A stretch of DNA of 8,133 bases. Source: Clostridiales bacterium. Lineage in GTDB: Bacteria; Bacillota; Clostridia; Oscillospirales; Oscillospiraceae. The stretch covers positions 6,730-14,862 of the forward strand of contig DPCD01000169.1 in assembly GCA_003516765.1 (NCBI GenBank). Reading direction: 5' to 3'. Below the pieces are notes generated by a model. That model ran no database searches. It was given only the letters and a program-made list of their open reading frames with translations, and had not been told where the DNA came from. The first letter of the stretch is position 1, and the number at the start of each line of letters is the position of its first letter. Below, piece by piece: positions 1-5,672 of this stretch. Position numbers and translations under genes: made by a program.

Positions 1-268
1 TAGTCTTCTGCTGCGCGCAGAATTTTCATAGCAGGATACCAACTTTCTTTCTGAGGATAGTTATAAGTTAACACACCTGAACCAAAAAAGCAAGCGAAGA
101 TACGGCACGCAATTGTAAATTTTCGTCAAACATTTCAAAACCGGCATTGCAGCAGCGTCTGCCGCTGTGCGGTCTGCGTAAAACTGACCCTGGAAAAGAG
201 AAGAAAAATGGCAATATTAAAAATGCCAGATATCTGCTATGATACCGACGGAAAGGAGAGGGCAGATT
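1..268. other. Left-edge region before the B6 operon
   Basis: I see no convincing gene in this stretch. It is AT-rich apart from a GC-rich patch near 150-180 that can form a small 5-bp hairpin. A short inverted repeat (TGGCA at 209-213 and TGCCA at 224-228) lies just upstream of the putative promoter of the kinase gene and could be an operator, but it is short and unsupported. On the minus strand an ATG at 28-26 opens a frame that leaves the window after nine codons. It lacks a good ribosome binding site, so it is not called as a gene. Confidence 0.4.
235..243 (+). promoter_or_regulatory. Putative extended -10 promoter of the B6 operon
   Basis: The sequence TGCTATGAT (235-243) is a good extended -10 element. 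No good -35 hexamer is present 16-18 bp upstream, where the sequence is AT-rich. Transcription would begin near 250, just before the Shine-Dalgarno site of the kinase gene. This would exclude the in-frame ATG at 239 as the start, because it falls inside the -10. The short leader is unusual, so the call is tentative. Confidence 0.35.
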
Positions 269-1129
269 ATGCAGCAACAAACTTCACACAACCGGCAGAA
301 AAAGCTTGCCGTGATCAATGATTTCTGCGGCTTTGGAAGATGCTCCATTGCGGTGGCGCTTCCGATCATTTCGACGATGCATATTCAGTGCTGCCCGCTG
401 CCGACTGCGATTTTTTCCGATCACACCGGCTTCGAGAGCTTCTTCTGCGAGGACTTTACGGAGCATATGCCGGCGTACAGCCGCGAGTGGGAAAAGCTCG
501 GGTTAACCTTTGACGGCGCTGCAACCGGTTTTCTCGGCTCAGCGCGGCAGATCGATATCGTCAAAGAATTTCTTACGCGCTTCAAAACGAAGCGAACTAA
601 AGTGCTGGTCGACCCTGTGATGGGCGACTACGGAAAGCTCTATCCGACCTATACGCAGGAGCTTGCCGGGCGCATGCACGAGCTGCTGCGCTTTGCAGAT
701 CTGCTGACCCCGAATCTGACCGAGGCATGCATTCTGGCAAAAGAGCCCTACCGCGAAGATTTTTCCGAGCGCGAGCTGACTGCGCTCTGCGCGCGTCTGG
801 CAGAGGAAGGACCACAGGAGATCGTCATTTCCGGCATTCATCTGGGGCAGGATCTTGGGAACTTCGTCTTTTCCGGCGGAAAAACGACGATGGTCTGCGC
901 GCACCGCGTGGGCGGCTACCGCTCGGGAACCGGCGATGTGTTCGGTGCGATTCTGGCAGCCGATCTGGTAAACGGCGTGCCGCTGGAGCAGTCGGTCCGC
1001 AAGGCGGCAGCATTCATCACAAAGACCATTTTGTATACGCAGCAGCTCGGCGTTCCGGAGACGGACGGCATCTGCTTCGAAGAATATCTGTGGGAACTGG
1101 GACGAGATACAAAGAAAGTGGCAACATGA
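269..1129 (+). CDS. Pyridoxal/pyridoxamine kinase (ribokinase-like, PdxY/PdxK type)
   Basis: ATP-dependent kinase predicted to phosphorylate pyridoxal, pyridoxamine or pyridoxine in the cytoplasm, feeding the salvage route to pyridoxal 5'-phosphate and trapping imported vitamin B6. The 286-residue product matches the usual length of PdxY-type kinases. Visible motifs are DPVMGD at residues 115-120, TPNLTEA at 147-153, and GTGD at 220-223 with the presumed catalytic base Asp223, the anion-hole signature of the ribokinase superfamily. The ATG at 269 is chosen because a strong Shine-Dalgarno sequence (GAAAGGAGAGG, 251-261) ends 7 bp upstream; an in-frame ATG at 239 has no such site. The gene overlaps the next by 4 bp (ATGA), so the two are probably translationally coupled. 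The next gene is a vitamin-type ECF S component, which supports a B6 role. The exact vitamer preference cannot be read from sequence; a hydroxymethylpyrimidine kinase is a less likely alternative. Confidence 0.88.
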   Translation: MQQQTSHNRQKKLAVINDFCGFGRCSIAVALPIISTMHIQCCPLPTAIFSDHTGFESFFCEDFTEHMPAYSREWEKLGLTFDGAATGFLGSARQIDIVKEFLTRFKTKRTKVLVDPVMGDYGKLYPTYTQELAGRMHELLRFADLLTPNLTEACILAKEPYREDFSERELTALCARLAEEGPQEIVISGIHLGQDLGNFVFSGGKTTMVCAHRVGGYRSGTGDVFGAILAADLVNGVPLEQSVRKAAAFITKTILYTQQLGVPETDGICFEEYLWELGRDTKKVAT

Positions 1130-1629
1130 AAAACAGAACAACAAGACGCATTTGCCTGACGGCGCTGATGGCGGCAATCATCTATGTCTTTACCGCCTAT
1201 ATCCATGTGCCGAGCCATACGGGCTATACGCATGTGGGAGACGGATTTCTGTATCTGGCGGCGAGCCTTCTTCCGGCGCCCTTTGCCGCGGCGGCTGGCG
1301 CGATCGGTGCGGGACTGGCGGATCTGCTCTCCGGCTACGGAATCTGGGCGCCCGGTACCGTAATCATCAAAGTGCTGACCGCATTCTGCTTTACAAGCAG
1401 GCGCGAGAAGCTTGTGAACAAGCGAAACGTCCTCGGCATTTTACCGGCGCTGGTGCTTTGCGTCGGCGTGTATTATCTCTATGAGGCGCTCATCACCGGA
1501 AACTTCACCGCGCCGGCGCTCGGTATTCCGGGGTATCTGACACAGGTGGCGCTGAGCAGCGTCGTGTATCTGGCACTCGGGTCCGCGCTCGACCGCGCGG
1601 GCATCAAAAAGAAACTGGGGGAAATCTGA
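1126..1629 (+). CDS. ECF transporter S component, probable vitamin B6 (pyridoxine) type
   Basis: Integral membrane substrate-binding subunit of an energy-coupling-factor transporter. The 167-residue protein is hydrophobic throughout, with segments at about residues 8-25, 38-55, 57-72, 78-95, 106-124 and 138-156. The motif with His-Val-Gly-Asp (HVGDGFLYLAA, from about residue 36), followed by a Gly/Ala-rich helix and ADLLSGYGIW, is typical of ECF S components. The start ATG (1126) overlaps the stop of the kinase gene, and alternative upstream starts in this frame are only shadow sequence. Pairing with a pyridoxal kinase points to pyridoxine or a related B6 vitamer as substrate, as in predicted PdxU-type S components. 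This is inferred from context; a hydroxymethylpyrimidine or thiamin precursor is the main alternative. The shared EcfA, EcfA' and EcfT subunits needed for transport are not in the window, as expected for group II ECF systems. Confidence 0.82.
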   Translation: MKNRTTRRICLTALMAAIIYVFTAYIHVPSHTGYTHVGDGFLYLAASLLPAPFAAAAGAIGAGLADLLSGYGIWAPGTVIIKVLTAFCFTSRREKLVNKRNVLGILPALVLCVGVYYLYEALITGNFTAPALGIPGYLTQVALSSVVYLALGSALDRAGIKKKLGEI

Positions 1630-1630
1630 T

Positions 1631-2239
1631 ATGGCAATGACAATCACCTATAAGGTCAAAAACGGCGTGTATGTGAACATGACCAATCGCTGTCCCTGCG
1701 CATGTACGTTCTGCTTGCGGCAGAATGCGCCGGGCGTCTACGGCTCGGACCCATTGTGGCTGGACCGGGAGCCGACGGTGGAGGAGGTCGAGCAGTCGCT
1801 TTCCAAATGGGACTTAAGCAGCATGGACGAGGTTGTTTTCTGCGGCTACGGAGAGCCTGCAGAGCGGCTGAAGGACCTGCTGGAGGTCGCTGCCTGGCTC
1901 AAGAAGAACTACACCGTGAAGACCCGCATCAATACGAACGGGCTTGCCGACCTGATCTGGGGAACGGATACCGCGCCCTGGCTGGAAGGGAAGATTGACG
2001 CGGTCTCCGTGAGTCTCAACGCCATCGACGCAGAGGAATTTCTGCGCCTGACGCGCTCGAAGTTCGGCATCGGGTCCTATGACGCAATGCTCAAATTCAC
2101 GCAGAACTGCACGAAGTACGTGCCGCATGTGATGATGACCGTCGTTGATCAGGTTACAACGCCGGAAGAACAGGAATCAGCGCGGAAAATCTGTGAGAAG
2201 TTGGGCGCGACGCTTCGCGTCCGCGCCTACGAGAGCTAA
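1631..2239 (+). CDS. Radical SAM protein, TatD-associated family
   Basis: A 202-residue minimal radical SAM enzyme of unknown reaction. The cluster motif Cys21-x3-Cys25-x2-Cys28 (with an extra Cys23) would bind a [4Fe-4S] cluster that cleaves S-adenosylmethionine. GYGEP at residues 72-76 is the family SAM-contact motif, and later strands (RINTNG, AVSVSLNA) fit a partial TIM barrel. Length and sequence resemble the family named for its usual linkage to TatD nucleases. There is no tatD gene next to it here: it is third in a pyridoxal kinase/ECF operon, one base after the transporter stop. The ATG at 1631 is preferred over the in-frame ATG at 1637 because the GGGGG-containing ribosome binding site (about 1616-1621) sits 9 bp upstream. 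There is no extra C-terminal cluster domain, so a peptide-maturase role is not suggested. The substrate cannot be inferred. Confidence 0.85.
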   Translation: MAMTITYKVKNGVYVNMTNRCPCACTFCLRQNAPGVYGSDPLWLDREPTVEEVEQSLSKWDLSSMDEVVFCGYGEPAERLKDLLEVAAWLKKNYTVKTRINTNGLADLIWGTDTAPWLEGKIDAVSVSLNAIDAEEFLRLTRSKFGIGSYDAMLKFTQNCTKYVPHVMMTVVDQVTTPEEQESARKICEKLGATLRVRAYES

Positions 2240-2335
2240 AACCAAGTCTTAAAAACGCGCAAAAAGGCAGCATCTCATGCTTCGGAAAGAGCCGTCATCA
2301 CGGAAGGATGTGTTGCTTGCCGGTAAAACGTAAGG

Positions 2336-2374
2336 AAAGCGGGCAGACACGGAGGGCGTCTGCCCGCTTTTCTG
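2336..2374 (+). terminator. Rho-independent terminator of the B6 operon, possibly bidirectional
   Basis: A perfect 13-bp hairpin (arms 2336-2348 and 2358-2370, 9-nt loop) with a GCGGGCAGAC core is followed by a short T-rich tail (cttttct). It lies between the convergent radical SAM and TetR genes. Its AAA/TTT flanks give both strands a short T run, so it may also stop minus-strand transcription of the regulator. The rest of the 2240-2410 gap shows no gene. Confidence 0.85.
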
Positions 2375-2410
2375 ATCAGCGCCGATTGACTGCTGAGAAG
2401 AAAGCGAAGG

Positions 2411-3100
2411 TTATGAATTTCCGAGGGAGAAGGAAAACCGCATTTCAAGCTTCCTGAACAGCTCCTGCATGACCTGTTCGGAAATGCCGCGGATGTCGAG
2501 CGTTTCGATGAAGGCAAGAACCTGCTGCTGCTCGTCCGGAGGCACGCAATAGGCGCGCATGCTCATGGTCAGAAAGCGCGAGAGCTTCTTTTCCAGCGTA
2601 AAATACAGGTCGCACGGACGCTCCATATACGCGCGCATGATGCCGCCCGAACCGATGTCCTGTTCGTAAAAGTCGCACTCGGAATACGAGGGAAGATAAC
2701 TCCCGAAAATCTGATACAGTTCACTTGCCGTGTGGCGGTAGATGTAATCTGCACTCTGCGGCTGGCGGTATGCCTCCAGATAGACCTCGCGCAGACTTTC
2801 GTTCAGCTCGGTGAGCGTGAGCTGGAGGCTGGTTTCCAGCGCGTAGACGTAAACCGGCGGCAGCTCGTGCCCAGTCACCGTACGGGCAATGTTGAACTGG
2901 TTGCCGAACATGAACTGGACAAATTCAATAAGCACGCCGTCTTTGGCGTGGAAAATATTCTGGAAGGTACTTGCCGACACATTTACTGCCTTGAGAATCT
3001 CGGCGACGGTTGTGCGCTTGTAGCCCTTTTCCAGAAACAGACGGACACAGGCGCTGAGAATCCGCTGTTTCGCGGCGAAGCTTGCCGGTGTGATCGCCAC
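2411..3100 (-). CDS. TetR/AcrR family transcriptional regulator
   Basis: DNA-binding repressor-type protein of 229 residues. The N-terminal helix-turn-helix spans about residues 12-54: a first helix with ILSACVRLFLEKGYKRTTV, then the recognition region SASTFQNIFHAKD, which matches the usual TetR pattern (x-G/S-T-F/L-Y-x-x-F-x-x-K-E/D). Residues from about 60 form a divergent helical ligand/dimer domain; nothing in it identifies the ligand. Two in-frame GTG starts exist. The one at 3100 is chosen because an AAAGAGG site (about 3116-3110) lies 9 bp upstream; the GTG at 3109 abuts that site too closely. The gene has its own promoter with an overlapping palindrome, so negative autoregulation is likely. 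Its other targets are unknown; the divergent RNA unit at 3311-3664 is the nearest candidate. Confidence 0.9.
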   Translation of the reverse strand: MAITPASFAAKQRILSACVRLFLEKGYKRTTVAEILKAVNVSASTFQNIFHAKDGVLIEFVQFMFGNQFNIARTVTGHELPPVYVYALETSLQLTLTELNESLREVYLEAYRQPQSADYIYRHTASELYQIFGSYLPSYSECDFYEQDIGSGGIMRAYMERPCDLYFTLEKKLSRFLTMSMRAYCVPPDEQQQVLAFIETLDIRGISEQVMQELFRKLEMRFSFSLGNS

Positions 3101-3127
3101 GGCGGACACCCTCTTTCAAGTTTTGCT

Positions 3128-3141
3128 TGGTATATATACCA
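3128..3141. promoter_or_regulatory. Palindromic operator (TGGTATATATACCA)
   Basis: This perfect 14-bp palindrome lies directly after the -10 of the TetR gene and covers its expected start of transcription. That is the classic position for an autorepressor site. The assignment to this TetR protein is inferred from position and symmetry. Confidence 0.65.
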
Positions 3142-3142
3142 T

Positions 3143-3171
3143 AGTATAGCACAAAACGACATTGGATGCAA
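3143..3171 (-). promoter_or_regulatory. Sigma-A type promoter of the TetR gene
   Basis: Read on the minus strand, TTGCAT (3171-3166), a 17-bp spacer and TATACT (3148-3143) form a good promoter. A TG one base before the -10 gives an extended -10. Transcription would start near 3136, within the operator palindrome and about 36 bp upstream of the chosen start codon. Confidence 0.75.
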
Positions 3172-3310
3172 GAGCGAATCTGCGGCAAAAATGGAATTGC
3201 CGGCAGAAGTGCCATATGAAAAGATGCTTGGTATATATAAAATGATATATGTTTGGCATATATTTTTTGGCATTTTTTCCGTTTTTTGATGCAATCCGGC
3301 GCAAAAGGAA

Positions 3311-3340
3311 TTGACGCAGGCAACGCAAAACCACTATAAT
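3311..3340 (+). promoter_or_regulatory. Sigma-A type promoter of a candidate RNA gene
   Basis: TTGACG (3311-3316), an 18-bp spacer and a consensus TATAAT (3335-3340) make one of the best promoters in the window. Transcription would begin near 3347. No protein gene on this strand follows for more than 2 kb, so the promoter needs another explanation. Confidence 0.7.
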
Positions 3341-3346
3341 ACAAGA

Positions 3347-3664
3347 GAAAGCAGACGCCGGCAGCTTGCGGCAACGGGTAAGCCCGGCTGCGCGGCAGAT
3401 CTGGAAAAATGTATTGCTGTGACGCTTTTCCCAGATATTGCAAGGGGAGACGCTCCCCTGCATGGCTTTTTGCAGCTGGCAGGATCGGGTTTTCCTGCGC
3501 GCCGGACATTTTATCACCTTCTTTTTCAGGCTCCGTTTATTTGTGCCGTATGGTCCGGCGTTTCCTCATCCCTTCATCCGATCCTGCCAGACGCCCTATT
3601 TCAAAATCCATATGTGATCCCCCTCACAGAGCGCAGGTGCGGTTTTCCGTACCTGCGTTTTGTC
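3347..3664 (+). ncRNA. Candidate structured non-coding RNA of unknown family
   Basis: About 315 nt are bounded by a consensus-like promoter and a rho-independent terminator on the same strand. The interior is rich in complementary segments. GCCGGCAGC (3357-3365) pairs with GCTGC/CGGC (3387-3396), one bulge, enclosing CGGG-TAAG-CCCG. ATCTGGAAAA (3399-3408) pairs with TTTTCCCAGAT (3426-3436), one bulge. AGGGGAG (3443-3449) pairs with CTCCCCT (3453-3459). The largest element is a 13-bp perfect stem (3476-3488 with 3578-3590) enclosing an 8-bp perfect stem (3500-3507 with 3553-3560) and a 45-nt loop. I see no signature of tmRNA (tRNA-like 3' end), RNase P RNA, SRP RNA or a T-box. A 6S-like regulator or a species-specific RNA is possible. 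The strand is supported by promoter, terminator and a G-U pair in the terminator stem. Confidence 0.5.
3632..3663 (+). terminator. Rho-independent terminator of the candidate RNA gene
   Basis: An 11-bp hairpin (3632-3642 with 3647-3657) has a TTTT loop and is followed by TTTTGT. One pair (G3639 with T3650) is G-U when read on the plus strand but would be a C-A mismatch on the minus strand. The T tract also exists only on the plus strand, so this is not a canonical terminator for the convergent rsmI gene. Confidence 0.8.
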
Positions 3665-3673
3665 ATATTCCGA

Positions 3674-4510
3674 TTAGTCTTTGTCCTGCAGCGCTGCCTC
3701 ATAAAGCGCGTTGCGGGGGAGTCCTGTCTGTTTGGCGACGAGCTTTACCGCGTCCTTTTTGGAAAGCCCCTTTTCCATCTCCGCGCGCACAAGCGCCGCG
3801 CCCGCATCCAGCGTGATTGCCTCCACAGGCGCTTGCTGCGCGCCCTCGACGACCACGACAAACTCGCCTCTTGGCGCATTTTCCGTGTAGCGGGCGACCG
3901 CTTCACCGAGCGTGGTGCGCACGACCTCCTCATGGAGCTTCGTCAGCTCCCGGCAGAGGCTTACGCGCCGGTCTGCCCCGAAGGCATTGGCAAGGTCCTT
4001 GAGTGTGGCAAGCAGCTTGTGGGGCGCTTCGTAGAAGATCATCGTCCGGTGCTCCTGCTGCAGACCAGCCAGATGCTCCTGCCGGCTTTTTTTGTTGATG
4101 GACAAAAAGCCTTCGAAGCAGAATCTGCCCGTGGGAAGCCCCGAAATCGACAGCGCCGTAATGACCGCGCACGGACCGGGAATCGCGCAGACGGGAATGT
4201 CTGCCTCCGCGCACAGGCGAACCAGATCCTCTCCGGGGTCTGAGATGGCGGGGGAGCCTGCGTCGGAGACCAGTACGCACGTCTCGCCGTCGAGAATCCG
4301 TCGGACAATCTTCGGACCGCTTTCGAGCTTGTTGTGCTCGTAGTAGCTCACAAGCGGCTTTTTGATTTCCAGATAGTTCAGCAGCTTCAACGTTACTCGC
4401 GTATCCTCGGCGGCGATAAAGTCCGCCTGCTCGAGCGTTTTGCGGCAGCGCACGGAGATATCGGACAGGTTTCCGATGGGTGTCGGGACAAGATAGAGCA
4501 TTCCGGTCAT
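3674..4510 (-). CDS. rsmI: 16S rRNA (cytidine-1402-2'-O)-methyltransferase RsmI
   Basis: SAM-dependent enzyme that 2'-O-methylates C1402 in the 16S rRNA decoding centre, acting on the small subunit in the cytoplasm. The 278-residue product has the usual length and landmarks of the tetrapyrrole-methylase-like fold: LVPTPIGNLSDIS at residues 7-19, AEDTR at 34-38, SDAGSPAISDPG at 82-93 and a GPCAVITALSISGLP segment from about 111. A small helical domain at the C terminus (about 240-275, GLSKKDAVKLVAKQTGLPRN) is typical of RsmI. The ATG at 4510 is preferred: a GAGGAG site embedded in the last codons of the upstream gene lies about 8 bp away, although an in-frame ATG at 4501 exists. Only 2 bp separate it from the stop of the trmN6-like gene, so the two are translationally coupled. 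In Bacillus the orthologue sits in a similar cluster (yabB-yazA-rsmI); the GIY-YIG gene yazA is absent here. Confidence 0.96.
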   Translation of the reverse strand: MTGMLYLVPTPIGNLSDISVRCRKTLEQADFIAAEDTRVTLKLLNYLEIKKPLVSYYEHNKLESGPKIVRRILDGETCVLVSDAGSPAISDPGEDLVRLCAEADIPVCAIPGPCAVITALSISGLPTGRFCFEGFLSINKKSRQEHLAGLQQEHRTMIFYEAPHKLLATLKDLANAFGADRRVSLCRELTKLHEEVVRTTLGEAVARYTENAPRGEFVVVVEGAQQAPVEAITLDAGAALVRAEMEKGLSKKDAVKLVAKQTGLPRNALYEAALQDKD

Positions 4511-4512
4511 GG

Positions 4513-5223
4513 TCAGGTCTCCTCGTGATAGAGTCTTTTGTAATCGGCGGTTTTCTCGCCGGAGGAAGTGTATAGAATCAGATCATTCTGTAAGGTAAGC
4601 CCGGGCTTTGCGCCGCTTCTTGCCTCCACCAGCACGAGGCTGACGCTCGCCTCCGGGTGATGGCGCACAAATTGCAGACGCTTCGGCTCCAGCCGGTTTT
4701 CGCGCAGTGTGACCAGCAGATCGGTCAGCCGCTCCGGCTTGTGGACCAGAAAGAACGAGCCGCCGAAGCGCAGGCACCATGCCGCGCATGTGCATAGATC
4801 GGAAAGCGTGCAGCAGACCTCACTTCTTGCGATGGCAAGCGGCAGCTTCTCCGGCGCGGCGCCGCCCGATACGGGGTAATAGGGCGGGTTGGAGACGACA
4901 ATGTCAAACCCGTTTGCCGGCAGCAGCGTGCGGTATTCGCGCAGATCGCCATGCAGCACAGAAAACTGGGAAAGCCCGTTTTGGGCGGCATTTTCTGCAG
5001 CACACCGCGCGGCAGGCTCCTGAATTTCAACGCCCGTAACCTGAAGTGTTTCGCACTTTGCCAGCAGCAGAAGCCCCAGCGCGCCGCAGCCGCAGCCGAG
5101 GTCGCACACGCGCGCGCCCGAAAACACACGGGCAAAATCCGCCAGCGCGATGGAATCGGTGCTGAGAGAAAACTGCGTCTGCGAAAGTTCCATCCGGTAT
5201 TTGCCGCCGATTTGTTCCTCCAT
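4513..5223 (-). CDS. TrmN6-like tRNA(adenine-N6) methyltransferase (YfiC/YabB family)
   Basis: Class I SAM-dependent methyltransferase of 236 residues, related to the enzyme that makes N6-methyladenine at position 37 of tRNA1(Val). The SAM-binding loop DLGCGCGALG lies at residues 41-50, an acidic residue for the ribose hydroxyls follows in GVEIQE, and the amino-methylating catalytic motif NPPYY is at 112-116. The preceding QFSLSTDS segment is typical of the family. The ATG at 5223 is chosen because GGAGG (5233-5229) is 5 bp upstream. The longer frame from the ATG at 5256 would begin inside the -10 of the promoter and has no ribosome binding site. First gene of a two-gene operon with rsmI. The precise tRNA substrate is not certain, because members outside proteobacteria are mostly uncharacterised. 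Confidence 0.88.
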   Translation of the reverse strand: MEEQIGGKYRMELSQTQFSLSTDSIALADFARVFSGARVCDLGCGCGALGLLLLAKCETLQVTGVEIQEPAARCAAENAAQNGLSQFSVLHGDLREYRTLLPANGFDIVVSNPPYYPVSGGAAPEKLPLAIARSEVCCTLSDLCTCAAWCLRFGGSFFLVHKPERLTDLLVTLRENRLEPKRLQFVRHHPEASVSLVLVEARSGAKPGLTLQNDLILYTSSGEKTADYKRLYHEET

Positions 5224-5251
5224 GCGCGCCTCCCACAAAAAGATCGTATCT

Positions 5252-5280
5252 ATCATACAATGTCCGGCGGAAAATCACAA
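5252..5280 (-). promoter_or_regulatory. Sigma-A type promoter of the trmN6-rsmI operon
   Basis: On the minus strand, TTGTGA (5280-5275), a 17-bp spacer and TATGAT (5257-5252) precede the operon. The start of transcription would be near 5245, giving a leader of about 22 nt that carries the Shine-Dalgarno site. Confidence 0.7.
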
Positions 5281-5284
5281 CCCC

Positions 5285-5327
5285 AAAAAGCAAAACGAAG
5301 GACCTGTGCAGAAAAGCACAGGTCCTT
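5285..5327 (-). terminator. Rho-independent terminator of the ferredoxin gene
   Basis: A perfect 12-bp hairpin (5298-5309 with 5316-5327, 6-nt loop) lies 12 bp after the ferredoxin stop. On the minus strand it is followed by a T-rich tail (cgttttgcttttt). It separates the ferredoxin from the methyltransferase operon promoter. Confidence 0.9.
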
Positions 5328-5339
5328 TGTCTTTTGATC

Positions 5340-5510
5340 TTATTCCTGCGTGATCGCGTCGTTCGGGCACTCAGCAGCACAGGTTCCGCACTCTACGCAC
5401 TGATCAGCGTCGATGACGTACTTGCCGTCGCCTTCGGAAATGATGCCGAGGGGACATGCATCTGCGCAGGTACCGCAGTTGACACAGTTGTCGCCAATAA
5501 CATAAGCCAT
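5340..5510 (-). CDS. 2[4Fe-4S] ferredoxin, clostridial type
   Basis: Small cytoplasmic electron carrier of 56 residues that would shuttle low-potential electrons between oxidoreductases such as pyruvate:ferredoxin oxidoreductase and hydrogenases. Translation from the ATG at 5510 gives two complete cluster motifs: Cys9-x2-Cys12-x2-Cys15-x3-Cys19-Pro and Cys38-x2-Cys41-x2-Cys44-x3-Cys48-Pro, the usual arrangement in which each motif lends its last cysteine to the other cluster. The pseudo-twofold repeat (CVNCGTCADACP, CVECGTCAAECP) is plain, and the acidic composition fits the family. A strong GGAGGTG site (5524-5518) lies 7 bp upstream. It is monocistronic, between its own promoter and terminator, which suits a highly expressed carrier. 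Its redox partners are not in the window. Confidence 0.97.
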   Translation of the reverse strand: MAYVIGDNCVNCGTCADACPLGIISEGDGKYVIDADQCVECGTCAAECPNDAITQE

Positions 5511-5542
5511 AGTATTGCACCTCCATTTATTTTTGCGCCTTC

Positions 5543-5570
5543 ATCATAACACATTTTTCTGAAAATGCAA
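5543..5570 (-). promoter_or_regulatory. Sigma-A type promoter of the ferredoxin gene
   Basis: On the minus strand, TTGCAT (5570-5565), a 16-bp spacer and TATGAT (5548-5543) are present, with a TG one base before the -10 (extended -10). Transcription would start near 5536, about 25 bp before the start codon. Confidence 0.7.
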
Positions 5571-5672
5571 ATGATAAATCTGTAAACTTTGTGAAAAAGA
5601 GCGGGAAATATTTTTCTGCCGTATAAATCGCCCGTGCGAGGGCGAAACTTCCAGCAGAAAGGACGTGAGGCG
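5571..5672 (+). promoter_or_regulatory. Upstream region of clpC
   Basis: A TATAAA at 5622-5627 could be a -10, but no good -35 is present at the proper distance. The region also holds a GAAAAA/TTTTTC inverted repeat (5593-5598 and 5611-5616) and a small CGCCC/GGGCG hairpin (5629-5644). I see neither a CtsR box (tandem GGTCAAA-like heptads) nor a CIRCE element, so the usual Firmicutes heat-shock control of clpC is not evident. Confidence 0.35.

Larger units (their letters stand above)
3124..3263. repeat. Repeated operator-like motifs upstream of the TetR gene
   Basis: The 15-mer TGCTTGGTATATATA occurs at 3124-3138 and again, identical, at 3225-3239. A related copy (GTTTGGCATATATTT) follows at 3251-3265, and its CATATAT (3257-3263) pairs with ATATATG at 3245-3251 as an inverted repeat with a 5-bp gap. 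The second and third copies lie between the TetR promoter and the plus-strand promoter at 3311, so they may be additional binding sites that reach the divergent RNA gene. Binding is inferred. Confidence 0.5.

Noticed and set aside
1..28. Minus-strand ATG at 28 opening a frame that begins MKILRAAED and runs off the window
   Set aside because: Only nine codons are visible and no good ribosome binding site precedes it, so it cannot be told from chance.
68..280. Minus-strand 70-residue frame opposite the start of the B6 operon
   Set aside because: Its composition is unconvincing, its start overlaps the ribosome binding site and start of the kinase gene, and I recognise no family. A frame change at a T6 run would extend it, but that is speculation.
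2732..3289. Plus-strand 185-residue frame across tetR and its promoter
   Set aside because: It is a shadow of the well-supported tetR gene on the opposite strand and crosses the AT-rich promoter region.
3476..3590. The 13-bp inverted repeat as ends of a small mobile element
   Set aside because: A second inverted repeat is nested inside, no target-site duplication is evident, and the unit lies between a promoter and a terminator. An RNA stem explains it better.
3632..3663. Hairpin as the terminator of rsmI
   Set aside because: It is placed just after rsmI, but on the minus strand it has no T tract and contains a C-A mismatch; the plus strand fits better.
3311..4243. Plus-strand 310-residue frame across the RNA candidate and rsmI
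   Set aside because: It starts at the -35 of the plus-strand promoter, runs antisense through rsmI, has no ribosome binding site and has the Arg/Pro-rich look of antisense GC-rich DNA.
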